Shown here: one piece after another, positions 24,339-34,700 of the stretch | Layout: each line of letters begins with the position of its first letter | Position numbering within the stretch: position 1 is the first letter of the stretch | Assembly (NCBI GenBank): GCA_001873365.1 | Contig: MNYZ01000015.1 | Coordinates: forward strand, 1 to 51,214 | Origin: Oscillatoriales cyanobacterium CG2_30_40_61 | Lineage (GTDB): Bacteria > Cyanobacteriota > Cyanobacteriia > Cyanobacteriales > Microcoleaceae | Reading direction: 5' to 3' | Length of the DNA stretch: 51,214 bases | The notes under the pieces: model-generated | What the model was told of the DNA's origin: nothing | The model's input: only the letters and a program-made list of their open reading frames with translations | The model's database searches: none | Translations under genes and position numbers: made by a program

Positions 24339-26594
24339 ATGTCTGTAAATCGTCGCGATTTTCTATTATTTTTAGGTGCAGGATTTACGACACTAGCCGT
24401 CGGTTCCTGTCAAAATTCATCAAAACTACCTAAAATCTTCCCATCCTCAGAACCTAAATTTCCTCAATCCTTACCGTTTAAACCGATTAAAGGGCCCTTA
24501 CCTAATAGCTTAGATTTGATTCAAGCCCAAACTTCTCAATCCGTAATTCCAGTTAGCAGTAATTCTCCTTCTGCACAACAAATTCAAGCCTATAGTACCT
24601 ACGAAGTTGTTGATGATTTAGTTCTACCGGAAGGATTTACTTATGATGTAATTGCCACTTGGGGAGACAAAGTGGGAAATTCTCGCTTTGGCTATAACAA
24701 TGATTATGTTTCCTTGATCGCAACGGGAGAAGATCAAGGATTTTTAACCATTAACTTTGAATATATTAGTGCCGATATTTGGTTAGAAACCTATGAACAG
24801 GTAATTGGTAAAACCCTACCCCTGAAAAAAATTCAGTCGGATCGGAAGAAAAAAATTAATGCTTTTGAATTACCTCAAAAAGACCCTTTACGCCGGGATA
24901 TTTTACAACTATCTAAAGAAGGATTAACCGATTTAGGGATAGGCGTAATTTCTGTTGGGCGTCAAGCTGATGGTCGTTGGGTGAGAACCTATGCAACTGC
25001 TGATCGAATGATTACCGGACTATCTGGGTGGGAAAATAACCAATATTTAAAAGCCACCGGGCCAGCCGTTGCCATATTTACCAAAAAAGGTCAGGGTTAT
25101 AACGATCAATTAGGTGCCAAAATTATTGGAACTTTTGCTAATTGTGCCGGAGGAACCACACCTTGGGGCACGGTATTAAGTGCGGAGGAAAATTTTCACA
25201 GTCAAGTAACCGAAGCTGTTTATCCCGATGGGACTCCCTATTCGCCCAGGGAAACTCCGTTTTTATTTGAGAAAATGGAGGGTTTGGGTAATGTCTTTGG
25301 ACTAGCGGGAAATAAATATGGTTGGATCGTGGAAGTTGATCCGACAAACCCCGCCGATTATGGCACAAAACATACTTGGTTAGGGCGTTATCGCCATGAA
25401 GCGGTAGGAATTCGGGTGGAAGTCGGTCAACCCTTAGCATTTTATTCAGGATGCGATCGCCGAAGCGGACACCTATATAAATTTGTCAGTAAAGGGAAAG
25501 TTAAAAACCCCCAGGACAAAAAAAATTCCCAGTTATTAGGGGATGGGATGTTATATGCGGCCAAATTTAACTCCGATGGTACAGGGGAATGGATTCCTTT
25601 AAAAGCAGATACGAAGATCAATCCTGATCAGCCTAATATTCATGCTGGGGGAGTTATTGCTTTACCCCAACGGCCAAAAGGTGGGAGTTTTATTGCTAAA
25701 ACCAATCAAGATATCCAAAAATTTAAACAACGGTTTAAGACCCTGGGGGATCTGTATACCGGAAGTCCAGAAGAAAAACAAGGGGCAATTTTAATTGATG
25801 CCCATTTAGCAGCGAGTGCGGTGGGCGCGACCTGTGCAGCCCGTCCCGAAGATACGGAAATCGGGCCAGATGGATCTTTATTTATTGCCTTCACATCGGG
25901 TACGGCCGATGCCCAAACCGGGGGCCCTAACCTAGAAATTTTTCAGGCTGCTTCTGAAAAAAAACCATATGAATATGGATGGGTGATGAGGTTAGTAGAA
26001 GATGGAAATGTTCCCCAGGCGATGACCTTTCGCTGGCAAATGGTCGCCACTGGAGGAGAAGTCGGCCAAGGGGGTTTAGGATTTGCCAACCCCGATAATT
26101 TAGCTATTGACGGCATCGGGAATTTATGGATGGTTACGGATATTTCGACTAGCAAACATAATCAACCCGTTGCCCAGGGTCGTCTTGACAAGAATCAACA
26201 ACCCTTAGATGGCACAGATTTATTAGGTCTGTATGGTAATAATTCGTTTTGGTTTCTGCCCACATCGGGGGAATATGTAGGTCAAGCCTTTTTATTTGCC
26301 ATGGGGCCAATGGAATGCGAACTAACTGGGCCGTTTTTCACTCCCGATCAAAAAACCCTATTTATGGCTGTCCAACATCCGGGGGAATATAACCGCACCC
26401 GCAAGGACGGGGCCACAAAAACCCTTGAATTTGCTTTGCAAACCACCCAAGGAGAAGAATTTATGCAAACTCGTCAAGTTCCTTTGGGATCAAACTGGCC
26501 AGGTAAGGAACCCAATGATCCACCCAAACCATCATTAGTGGCAATTCGACGGATTAATTCTGAACAAATTGTGGAGAAGCCAAACCCTGTCTAA
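24339..26594 (+). CDS. PhoX-like phosphatase (DUF839), Tat-exported
   Basis: The 751-residue protein starts with a Tat signal (NRRDFLLFLGAGFTTLAVGSC). The Cys in VGSC fits a lipobox, so it may be a Tat lipoprotein or an exported enzyme. The rest is a DUF839/PhoX-type beta-propeller (NTPWG-like GGTTPWGTVLSAEENF, GRYRHEA, PDNLAIDGIGNLWMVTDI), which in PhoX holds Ca and Fe and cleaves phosphate esters outside the cytoplasm. It probably releases phosphate from organic phosphates. It lies downstream of the atypical regulator. A Pho box is not clear upstream. Confidence 0.85.
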   Translation: MSVNRRDFLLFLGAGFTTLAVGSCQNSSKLPKIFPSSEPKFPQSLPFKPIKGPLPNSLDLIQAQTSQSVIPVSSNSPSAQQIQAYSTYEVVDDLVLPEGFTYDVIATWGDKVGNSRFGYNNDYVSLIATGEDQGFLTINFEYISADIWLETYEQVIGKTLPLKKIQSDRKKKINAFELPQKDPLRRDILQLSKEGLTDLGIGVISVGRQADGRWVRTYATADRMITGLSGWENNQYLKATGPAVAIFTKKGQGYNDQLGAKIIGTFANCAGGTTPWGTVLSAEENFHSQVTEAVYPDGTPYSPRETPFLFEKMEGLGNVFGLAGNKYGWIVEVDPTNPADYGTKHTWLGRYRHEAVGIRVEVGQPLAFYSGCDRRSGHLYKFVSKGKVKNPQDKKNSQLLGDGMLYAAKFNSDGTGEWIPLKADTKINPDQPNIHAGGVIALPQRPKGGSFIAKTNQDIQKFKQRFKTLGDLYTGSPEEKQGAILIDAHLAASAVGATCAARPEDTEIGPDGSLFIAFTSGTADAQTGGPNLEIFQAASEKKPYEYGWVMRLVEDGNVPQAMTFRWQMVATGGEVGQGGLGFANPDNLAIDGIGNLWMVTDISTSKHNQPVAQGRLDKNQQPLDGTDLLGLYGNNSFWFLPTSGEYVGQAFLFAMGPMECELTGPFFTPDQKTLFMAVQHPGEYNRTRKDGATKTLEFALQTTQGEEFMQTRQVPLGSNWPGKEPNDPPKPSLVAIRRINSEQIVEKPNPV

Positions 26595-26754
26595 GTAAAG
26601 GCTATACTGATTGAATCCGGTTGAAAACAAGCCTTAACATTTGTTCCCCCACTTGACTCTGGAAAAACTATAGTTAAGATATGATACTATTGGTTCAGTC
26701 GAGCTAGGGACTCCCTTGCTTTGTGGTATTTTAAGTGTCGGTGTGAGAATTGAG

Positions 26755-28710
26755 ATGATGAACAAAGTTTTATTGAACACTCTAAAGCATAGTCCAGGCG
26801 TTCTGGGAGCAGCTATTCTCTTAACGAATGCAGCCTTCGCAACCGAGGCTCCATCGGAGAAATTGGCAAATGCTACAGATGCAACGAACATCACCCTCGC
26901 AACTGCCCTTGCAGTTCCGACCTCTGGACAGAATATTGAGTTGCAACCTCAAGCCAATTCCGAGTCATCCACAGAGCAACTTGCCCTGTCTTTGACTCCT
27001 GATGTTGCAGTCGAACCCACCGCTTTAGTCGAGGGTGAGGCTACAGCAACAAATGAACCGGAGACTGTTGCCACGGCTCAACAGTTAAACAGCCCAACTT
27101 CAGAGGCTTCGGCCCCACTACAAACTGCTCAAGCTTCTGAGTTCCAAGTGGCTCAGATGTCATCGACCGAGCCGAGCGAAACCGGTGTCTCAGGCTTAGA
27201 ACAAATTAACGAATATGCTGAAGCTGCCGATGCCCTAGAGCAGGTAACTTCAGTTTCTCAATTATCGGACGTTCAACCCACTGACTGGGCATTCCAGGCT
27301 TTACAATCCTTGGTTGAGCGTTATGGTTGTATCGCGGGTTATCCCGATGGAACCTTTAAAGGCAACCGGGCTATGACTCGTTTTGAGTTTGCCGCTGGTT
27401 TAAATGCCTGTTTAGAGCGGGTTAACGAACTGATTGCTGCGTCCGTAGCCAATTTGGTCACCCGGGAAGATTTAGCCGTTCTGCAACGGTTACAAGAAGA
27501 ATTTGCGGCGGAATTAGCCACTCTACGCGGTCGTGTCTATGCCTTAGAAGCTAGAACTGCCGAATTAGAAGCCAATCAGTTCTCTACCACCACCAAACTC
27601 CGTGGAGAGGTGATCTTCTGGGGTGGAGACGCCGCCGGAGATCGGGCTACTTATAACGTAGTTGGTCAGTTTGCCCACAAGGATAGCGACCCCACGGAAG
27701 CCTATTTCGGTTACCGCGCCCGTTTAAACTTTGATACGAGCTTCACGGGCCAGGATTTGTTGAGAACCCGGTTACAAGCTAAATCTATTCCTAACCTGTC
27801 TGCCTTTAACGTCACCAATACCTTGATGAGTCGTACCTCCATCGATGGTGTGGACAATGGTGTGGTTTTAGATCAGTTGTACTATCGTTTCCCTGTGGCC
27901 AATAGTAAAGGCCAGGTCTACATTGGGGCTAAGGGTCTTAACCAAGATGATATGTATGATACCGTAACCCCCTTTGGTGGTTCTGGAGATGGGGCACTCT
28001 CCCGCTTTGGTCGGTATAACCCGACTACGTTCCGAGGGCCTGAAGGAACTGGGGTAGCTCTGAAATATGCCTTCAGTGATCAGTTTAAGGTCAATTTAGG
28101 CTACTTGGCTGACCAAAACGGTGCATCTTTCGCCAACCAAGGTCAGGGTGTATTCAATGGGGGTTACAGTGCGGGTCTGCAATTGGTATTTAAACCCAAT
28201 CCTAATATTGGTGTTGCTTTAGACTATAACCACCGCTACTTTACCAATGGAGATGTATTTGTCTCTGGGGGTACGGGTAGTTGGATTGCTAATAAACCCT
28301 TTGGTCAAAATGCTACCACCAGTGAAAACGTAGGGTTACAAGCTAACTGGAAGATCTCGAAAAACTTCGAGTTGGGTGGCTGGTTTGGTTCGACCTGGGC
28401 TAACCAACAGAATGGCGGTAATGACAGCGCAACCATTATTAACTGGGCTGTTTCTTTAGCGTTCCCTGATGTCCTGAAAGAAGGCGGTTTAGGTGGCTTA
28501 ATTGTCGGTATGCCTCCTCAAGTTACCAGCCATGATATCAGTGCTTTAGAAGATAAAGATACCTCCATTCACATTGAAGGTTTCTACCGCTATCCTCTCA
28601 ACGACTACATCTCCATTACCCCTGGGTTTTATGTCGTTACCAATCCTGATCACAATGATAACAACAATACCATCGTGGTCGGAACTCTGCGGACTCAATT
28701 CCGCTTCTAA
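26755..28710 (+). CDS. SLH-domain porin of the OprB / iron-uptake-porin family
   Basis: From the ATG at 26755 the protein is 651 residues. A signal peptide (cleavage near AAFATEA) is followed by a Thr/Ala/Glu-rich linker, an SLH domain (about 175-235, LSDVQPTDWAFQALQSLVERYG...GYPDGTFKG) that anchors to the wall, and a coiled coil (about 240-280). A beta-barrel OprB domain fills the rest and ends in Phe (RTQFRF). Such proteins are the main outer-membrane porins of cyanobacteria and pass small solutes and inorganic ions. The frame opens at TTG 26716, which is unlikely to be used. Confidence 0.93.
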   Translation: MMNKVLLNTLKHSPGVLGAAILLTNAAFATEAPSEKLANATDATNITLATALAVPTSGQNIELQPQANSESSTEQLALSLTPDVAVEPTALVEGEATATNEPETVATAQQLNSPTSEASAPLQTAQASEFQVAQMSSTEPSETGVSGLEQINEYAEAADALEQVTSVSQLSDVQPTDWAFQALQSLVERYGCIAGYPDGTFKGNRAMTRFEFAAGLNACLERVNELIAASVANLVTREDLAVLQRLQEEFAAELATLRGRVYALEARTAELEANQFSTTTKLRGEVIFWGGDAAGDRATYNVVGQFAHKDSDPTEAYFGYRARLNFDTSFTGQDLLRTRLQAKSIPNLSAFNVTNTLMSRTSIDGVDNGVVLDQLYYRFPVANSKGQVYIGAKGLNQDDMYDTVTPFGGSGDGALSRFGRYNPTTFRGPEGTGVALKYAFSDQFKVNLGYLADQNGASFANQGQGVFNGGYSAGLQLVFKPNPNIGVALDYNHRYFTNGDVFVSGGTGSWIANKPFGQNATTSENVGLQANWKISKNFELGGWFGSTWANQQNGGNDSATIINWAVSLAFPDVLKEGGLGGLIVGMPPQVTSHDISALEDKDTSIHIEGFYRYPLNDYISITPGFYVVTNPDHNDNNNTIVVGTLRTQFRF

Positions 28711-28763
28711 ATCAGCTTAAAGACTTGCCTGAGCGCGGTCTTTAACTGTTATTACTTTAAGAG

Positions 28764-28808
28764 TTGTCAGTTAAGAGCTAATTATCTTGACTGACAATTT
28801 CTTTTTTT
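28764..28808 (+). terminator. Rho-independent terminator of the porin gene
   Basis: A 13-bp stem with one non-Watson-Crick pair (TTGTCAGTTAAGA with TCTTGACTGACAA, 28764-28776/28785-28797) is followed by TTTCTTTTTTT. It lies 53 bp after the stop and upstream of the convergent malQ end. Confidence 0.9.
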
Positions 28809-28828
28809 GACCCCTAACTGATTCTGAT

Positions 28829-30334
28829 TTAATGGGGTTGACGACCGTAGGTTTCGGTTAGAAATTTGAGACGTTCTGCAATTTCCTCGGTTAATACTCC
28901 TGGTTGAAAACGCCAAGCCCAGTTTCCTTCCGCTTCCCCGGGCATATTCATTTTCGCTTCACTCCCTAAACCTAAAATATCCTGTAGGGGGAAAATGGCT
29001 TGATTTGCCACACAGGACATGGCTAACCGAATTAAATCCCAATGAATCCCATAACCGGAGGTACAGCCCAAATAGCGGGTAACTCGGGCTTGTTCCTGTA
29101 AACTGCGACGGTTAAACCAACCCACGGTTGTATCATTATCATGGGTTCCGGTATAAACTACCCAATTAGCGGAGCCGTAATTATAAGGTAAATAGGGATT
29201 ACCTGAACCCGAATCAAAGGCAAAATGTAGAATTTTCATGCCGGGTAAACCATATTTATCCCGCAATTCTTCCACTTCTGGAGTAATCATTCCCAAATCT
29301 TCGGCAATAATGGGGAGTTTGCCCAATTTCTCATTTAATAAGCTAAAGAAGGCATCTCCAGGTGCTTGTAACCATTGACCGTTAATCGCAGTTGTTTCTC
29401 CTTGGGAAACGGCCCAAAAGGATTCTAAACCGCGAAAATGATCAATTCTAACTAAATCTAAATAGCCTAATAAAGATTCAATTCGTTGGAGCCACCAATG
29501 GAATCCGTCCTGTTGTAAACGTTCCCAATTATAGACCGGATTTCCCCAGAGTTGACCGGTGGCACTAAAATAATCCGGTGGAACTCCAGCCATTAAAGCA
29601 GCTTCTCCGGTTTCTCCATCTAAACAAAAAATTTCAGGATGTGACCAAACATCGGCACTATCATGGGCAACATAAATCGCTAAGTCTCCAAAAATTTGGA
29701 TACCCTGCTCGTTAGCATATTTTTTGAGTTTTGACCATTGTTTGAAAAATTGAAATTGTAGAAATTTATGATAATAGATGGGTTTAGCTAACTTTTCTCC
29801 CCATTTATGTAGATATTCCTGTTTCCGATGAGCAATTCCTTCATCCCATTGATTCCAACTTTCTCCGTTGAATGCCTCTTTAAGAGACATAAAAATAGCA
29901 TAATCATCTAACCAATAATTACTGCGAGAACAAAATTGATTAAATTCTTCTTCCTGTTCTTCTGTAGCATTAGCTTTAAAAGTAACACAGGCTTGATGAA
30001 ACAGTTTTTCTTTAAAGACTTTGACCGCATCAAAATTAACAATATGATTAGGAAAATGGGGCGGATTTGCTAAGTCTTCATCGCTTAATAATTCATCCTC
30101 TTTTAAGAGTTCTAAACTAATTAATAAGGGATTTCCAGCAAAAGCAGAATAGGATAAATAGGGAGAATTGCCAAATCCAGTGGGGCCGAGGGGTAAGACT
30201 TGCCACAGTTGTTGGGCACTCTGTTTTAAAAAATTAACAAATTGATAGGCTACCGGGCCCATATCCCCAACACCAAAGGGACTGGGTAAGGATGTGGGGT
30301 GCAGTAGGATACCGCTAGAACGGGGAAATGACAT
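28829..30334 (-). CDS. malQ: 4-alpha-glucanotransferase (amylomaltase)
   Basis: MalQ transfers alpha-1,4-glucan segments during glycogen and maltodextrin turnover in the cytosol. The 501-residue protein is a GH77 enzyme with the nucleophile Asp in VRIDHFRG, the acid/base Glu in IAEDLG and the third Asp in GTHDNDTTVGW. The N-terminus RSSGILLHPTSLPSPFGVGD is typical. The start is the ATG at 30334. It stands alone, divergent from the GDT1 gene. Confidence 0.97.
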   Translation of the reverse strand: MSFPRSSGILLHPTSLPSPFGVGDMGPVAYQFVNFLKQSAQQLWQVLPLGPTGFGNSPYLSYSAFAGNPLLISLELLKEDELLSDEDLANPPHFPNHIVNFDAVKVFKEKLFHQACVTFKANATEEQEEEFNQFCSRSNYWLDDYAIFMSLKEAFNGESWNQWDEGIAHRKQEYLHKWGEKLAKPIYYHKFLQFQFFKQWSKLKKYANEQGIQIFGDLAIYVAHDSADVWSHPEIFCLDGETGEAALMAGVPPDYFSATGQLWGNPVYNWERLQQDGFHWWLQRIESLLGYLDLVRIDHFRGLESFWAVSQGETTAINGQWLQAPGDAFFSLLNEKLGKLPIIAEDLGMITPEVEELRDKYGLPGMKILHFAFDSGSGNPYLPYNYGSANWVVYTGTHDNDTTVGWFNRRSLQEQARVTRYLGCTSGYGIHWDLIRLAMSCVANQAIFPLQDILGLGSEAKMNMPGEAEGNWAWRFQPGVLTEEIAERLKFLTETYGRQPH

Positions 30335-30663
30335 AGGGATTAACGATAGGGTTTATACAAATTTGGGTTCAACTCACGTTGCTATTGAAAATCACACCAA
30401 CGGATTTGATCCATCCTCTGATCTTACGACTAAGGGGAAGTCCTGTTTGATCAATTTTTTCAGGGAGCGCTGCCATAGGGATAATCTTCAGAGTGAACTT
30501 GAAGATAAAATCATGAATTTATTATGAAATTATTATGATTCATTTATGAATAAAAGCTATGATTTTAACGAATAAAAAACTTAAAAATAGAAAATTTTTA
30601 TGGTAAAGTAAAAAGGCAAAAGTTTGCTGGCTGTTTGTTATCCGATTTAATTCTATTAAAATT
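30335..30663. other. Divergent intergenic region between malQ and the GDT1 gene
   Basis: No ORF is supported. A 7-bp hairpin ATCTTCA/TGAAGAT lies at 30484-30490/30500-30506. An AAGGGGAAGT stretch at about 30431 is faintly like the manganese (yybP-ykoY) riboswitch core, but the rest of that motif is not apparent. Confidence 0.45.
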
Positions 30664-31299
30664 ATGCTAACTGGTTTTACTGCTGCTCTCCTACTGATTA
30701 CTATTTCAGAGCTTGGAGATAAAACTTTTTTTATTGCGGTTATTTTGTCATCAAAATATAACAGAAAAGTTGTATTTTTGGGTGTGGTAGCCGCCTTGGC
30801 AACCATGACGGTTATTTCTGTGGCGGTAGGGCAGATATTTTCATTTTTACCTCGGATTTATATTCATTATGCCGAGATTATTTTGTTTGCTCTATTTGGA
30901 GCAAAACTATTATATGATGCCAGTAAAATGCCTGGGAATATTGGTACAAATGAGGAACAGGAAGAAGCGGTAGAAGCGGTAGAAAAAGCTGATATTAAGT
31001 TTGCCAAAGGCAAAACTAAAGGGAAAATTTTATTAGAATCTTTTTTGTTAACTTTTGTGGCAGAATGGGGCGATCGCACCCAAATTGCTACGATTGCCTT
31101 AGCGACCTTTCATAACCCGATAGGGGTGATTCTGGGGGGAATTGTCGGCCATACTATTTGCGCAGCAATTGCGGTTTTAGGAGGAAAATTAATAGCAGGA
31201 AGATTATCGGAACGGACGATTACTATTATTGGGGGTTGTTTATTTTTAGTATTTAGTGCGATCGCATTATTTAGAGGAGTTGAAAGTTCCGTTGCTTAA
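30664..31299 (+). CDS. GDT1/UPF0016 family divalent-cation exporter (Mnx-like)
   Basis: The 211-residue protein has six to seven membrane helices and the two family signatures ELGDKTFF (about 16-23) and EWGDRTQIA (about 133-141), separated by an acidic/lysine-rich central loop. Cyanobacterial members such as Mnx move manganese (and perhaps calcium) out of the cytoplasm or into the thylakoid lumen, where photosystem II needs Mn. The ATG at 30664 gives a full-length protein. Confidence 0.9.
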   Translation: MLTGFTAALLLITISELGDKTFFIAVILSSKYNRKVVFLGVVAALATMTVISVAVGQIFSFLPRIYIHYAEIILFALFGAKLLYDASKMPGNIGTNEEQEEAVEAVEKADIKFAKGKTKGKILLESFLLTFVAEWGDRTQIATIALATFHNPIGVILGGIVGHTICAAIAVLGGKLIAGRLSERTITIIGGCLFLVFSAIALFRGVESSVA

Positions 31300-31301
31300 G
31301 A

Positions 31302-31382
31302 TTAACTTTCTAAGGTATTAAGGGCTCTAATAGTGGGTTCAAATAAATCGCTAAAAGAAGGAATATTTAAGGATTGATTCAT
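31302..31382 (-). pseudogene. Remnant of an Mrr-N-type winged-helix gene (first 26 codons)
   Basis: Read on the minus strand from the ATG at 31382, the 26-codon frame resembles the start of Mrr-type restriction-associated winged-helix proteins (IPSFSDLFEPTIRAL), then stops at 31302. Only the first helices remain. This is consistent with a deletion that removed the rest of the gene. The similarity is from recall, so moderate doubt remains. Confidence 0.4.
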
Positions 31383-31792
31383 GGTTTCAGCAGTGGCGAT
31401 CGCATCAAACTAATATACTATAGGAGCAGTTATATTTGTCTATTTATCCCTATATTATTAAATGGGAGGAAAACACCTGATGATTAAGCCTGATCAAATT
31501 GGAAAATTTCCTTAATGTTAAAAAGTCTGGGAACAAAAGCAACTTTCCTGTATAATATAGGGCAAGTTGTTTGTCAGGTTAGGTGATGCAAGTTGTCATT
31601 TGAGCAGAGGGACTAGGGACTCATGGCCAATTGATCAAGAAAATTACGGCTAATTTCCCCATTATCGATGTTCATTGATTGCATCTTGAAAACCCCAATT
31701 TATAATTTTGTGGGTTTTTCGCAGCAATTGAACAAAAAGATGATTAAATAGATCGGCCAATTAATATTAAGAACATCTACGAAATATCAACA
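31383..31792. other. Intergenic debris and leader upstream of the TPR-glycosyltransferase gene
   Basis: An 11-codon frame (ATG at 31480, stop at 31515) has a strong GGGAGGA ribosome site 9 bp upstream and may be a second gene stub. TATAAT at 31551-31556, with a poor -35, predicts a leader of about 230 nt for the 1154-residue gene. No other feature is seen. Confidence 0.45.
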
Positions 31793-34700
31793 ATGTTATC
31801 TAAATCCAGTAAGTTAAAAACAGCTACAGATTTACTAGAAGAAGCCAATCAACTGAAACAATCAGGTCAGTTAGAAGCGGCTATTCTTACCTATCGTCAA
31901 GCGACACAAGTTAACCCTAATTTTCATTGGGTTTACCATAATTTAGGTGAAGCGTTAGCAGAAAATAATCAACTATTAGAGGCAATGCAAGCGTTTCAGC
32001 GCGCTATTGAATTAAATCCTGATTCGGCTTGGGCACAATATAAATTAGCAGAAGTTTTATTAAAATTAGGTAATTTACCTGATGCAATTGATGCGTTAAA
32101 TTGTGCAATTACTATTAATCCTAATGTAACTGAATTTTATAATAGTTTAGGGAAAGCTCTATTTAAACAAGGTGAATTAGAACAAGCAATTAGTTACTAT
32201 CAAAAAGCTCTGGAACTTAATTCAGAAGATGCAATTTCGTATCAATATTTGGGAGAAACATTAGCACAACAGGGTAAACTGGATGAAGCCATAGACTCAT
32301 GTAGAAAAGCGATTAATTTGAATCCAAACTCAGGAAATACCTATGAAATATTAGGCAAAGTATTAGTCCAGAAAGGTTTGTTTGATGAAGCCTTAAATAC
32401 ATTATTAGAAGCTGTAGAATTTAATCTTAAATCTCCAGAAATCTATCATGCACTGGGAGATGTTTATAGTCATTTCAAACAGTGGGATCAAGCTATTCAA
32501 TCCTATTCCCAAGCTATTCAAATTAAACCCAATGCAGCAATATTTCATCATGGTTTGGGAAATGTTTTTGCTCAACTTAATCAATGGGAAAATGCAGTTT
32601 CTGCTTATTCCCAAGCGATCGTATTAAATCCTGAATCAGCCGAATGTCATCAAAGTTTTGCGGAAGTTTTAGCTAAATTAGAAAGATGGGATGCTGCGAT
32701 CGCTTCCTATACAAAAGCGTTAGAATTAAACCCTGATTTAACTAATATTTATCCTCGGTTAGCCGATGCTTTAAAACACCGAGGAACCCCAAGCGATTTA
32801 CAAAAAGCAAATCAATATTATCAAAAAACGATAGAACTCAATGTTGATGATCTTGAAGCATATCAAAGTTTATTAAAATCCCAGCCAGATAACTTAGATT
32901 TATGTTGGAAATACGCTAATTTATTATGGAGTAAAAATCAGCGTGAACAAGCTCTAATTTATTATAAAAAAATCAAAGATGCTCAACCCCAAGACTTTGA
33001 ACTATTGCTAAAGTTGGGAGAAGCCTTTGTTAGGATGAGTGAATTTGAAGATGCGATCGCAGTTTATCAAAAAGCCTTAGAAATTAACCCCAATTCATCG
33101 GATATTTACCATCGTTTAGGAGAACCTTTAGAAAAAATAGGTGAACTGGAAGCAGCAGCAAAAAGCTACCAAGAAGCGATTGAATTAAACCCTGACTTTT
33201 TTGGTTCCTATCACAATTTAGGGGATATTCGACAACGCCAAAAGAAATTTGAACAAGCGGTTTTATCTTATAAAAAAGCTATTGAATTAAATCCTAGTTT
33301 TTACTGGTCTTATCATAATTTAGCTGATACTTTAGAGAAACAAGGTAATTCAGAAGAAGCGATCGCAACTTACCGCAAATGCTTAGAAATCAACCCGCAT
33401 TTTGGTTGGTCACACTGTAACTTAGCAACCGCTTTAGCTAAACAAGGTAAAATAGAAGATTCTCTACATCATTATCGACGTGCTGCTGAACTTGATCCCG
33501 CATTAGGAATCGATTTTAATGGTTTAAAAACAGCACTTTTAGAGCAAATTTTAGTTGAAGATTATATGTATAAACTCTGGAGAGACAAGAATTTTCCCAG
33601 AGCATCCGATTTAAGAAAAATGGCAGAAACAATGGAATTATTCCGGTATAAACCCGTATTCAGCGTGATTATGCCTGTTTATAATACCCCAGAAGAATTT
33701 CTCCGAGAAGCCATAGAATCTGTGATCAATCAAATTTATCCTTATTGGGAATTTTGCATTGCTGATGATGCTTCTCCATCCCCTCACGTTAAAGCTATTT
33801 TAGAAGAATATAAAGCCAAAGATTCTCGAATAAAAGTTATTTATAGAACAGAAAATGGTCATATTTCTGCATCCTCTAACTCGGCATTGGAATTAGCAAC
33901 AGGGGAATTTATTACCCTATTAGATCATGATGATTTAATTACTCCCGATGGGTTGTATGAAGTCGCTTTATTATTAAATCGGAATCCTGATTTAGATATG
34001 ATTTATTCCGATGAAGATAAAATTAGTCCCAATGGTAACTTAATTAATCCTTACTTCAAACCAGAATGGTGTCCAGAATCCTTTTTATCTCGGATGTACA
34101 CCTGCCATTTAGGAACCTACCGACGTTCTATTATAGAAGAAATTGGGGGATTTAGAATCGGTTATGAAGGCGCACAGGATTATGATTTAGTCTTGAGATT
34201 TACCGAAAAAACTGATAAAATTGCCCACATTCCCAAAGTTTTATATCACTGGCGAATGCACTCCGGTTCCACCGCAGGAGGAAGTGAAGCCAAACCCTAT
34301 GCTTATGAAGCGTCTAAAAAAGCAATTCAGGATGCTGTAGAGAGACGGGGAGAAACAGGAATAGTAACAGGAGTTCCAGGGTTTTTAGGACATCATTTAG
34401 TCCGGTATGAAATTACTAATTATAAAAAAGTTAGTATTGTCATTCCGACCAGAGATTTAGGTGAAGTTTTAGACCGATGTTTAGAGTCTATTTTTACTCT
34501 AACAACCTACCCCAACTATGAAGTGATTGTGATTGATAATGGCAGTGTTCAAGACTATACATTTAAAGTATTTTCTAAGTGGAGTGATCAAGAAACTTCA
34601 CGATTTAAATGTTATCGTTTAGATATTCCATTTAACTTTTCTACAATTAATAATTATGGAGTCAGTCAAGCAACGGGAGATTATCTGTTATTCTTAAATA

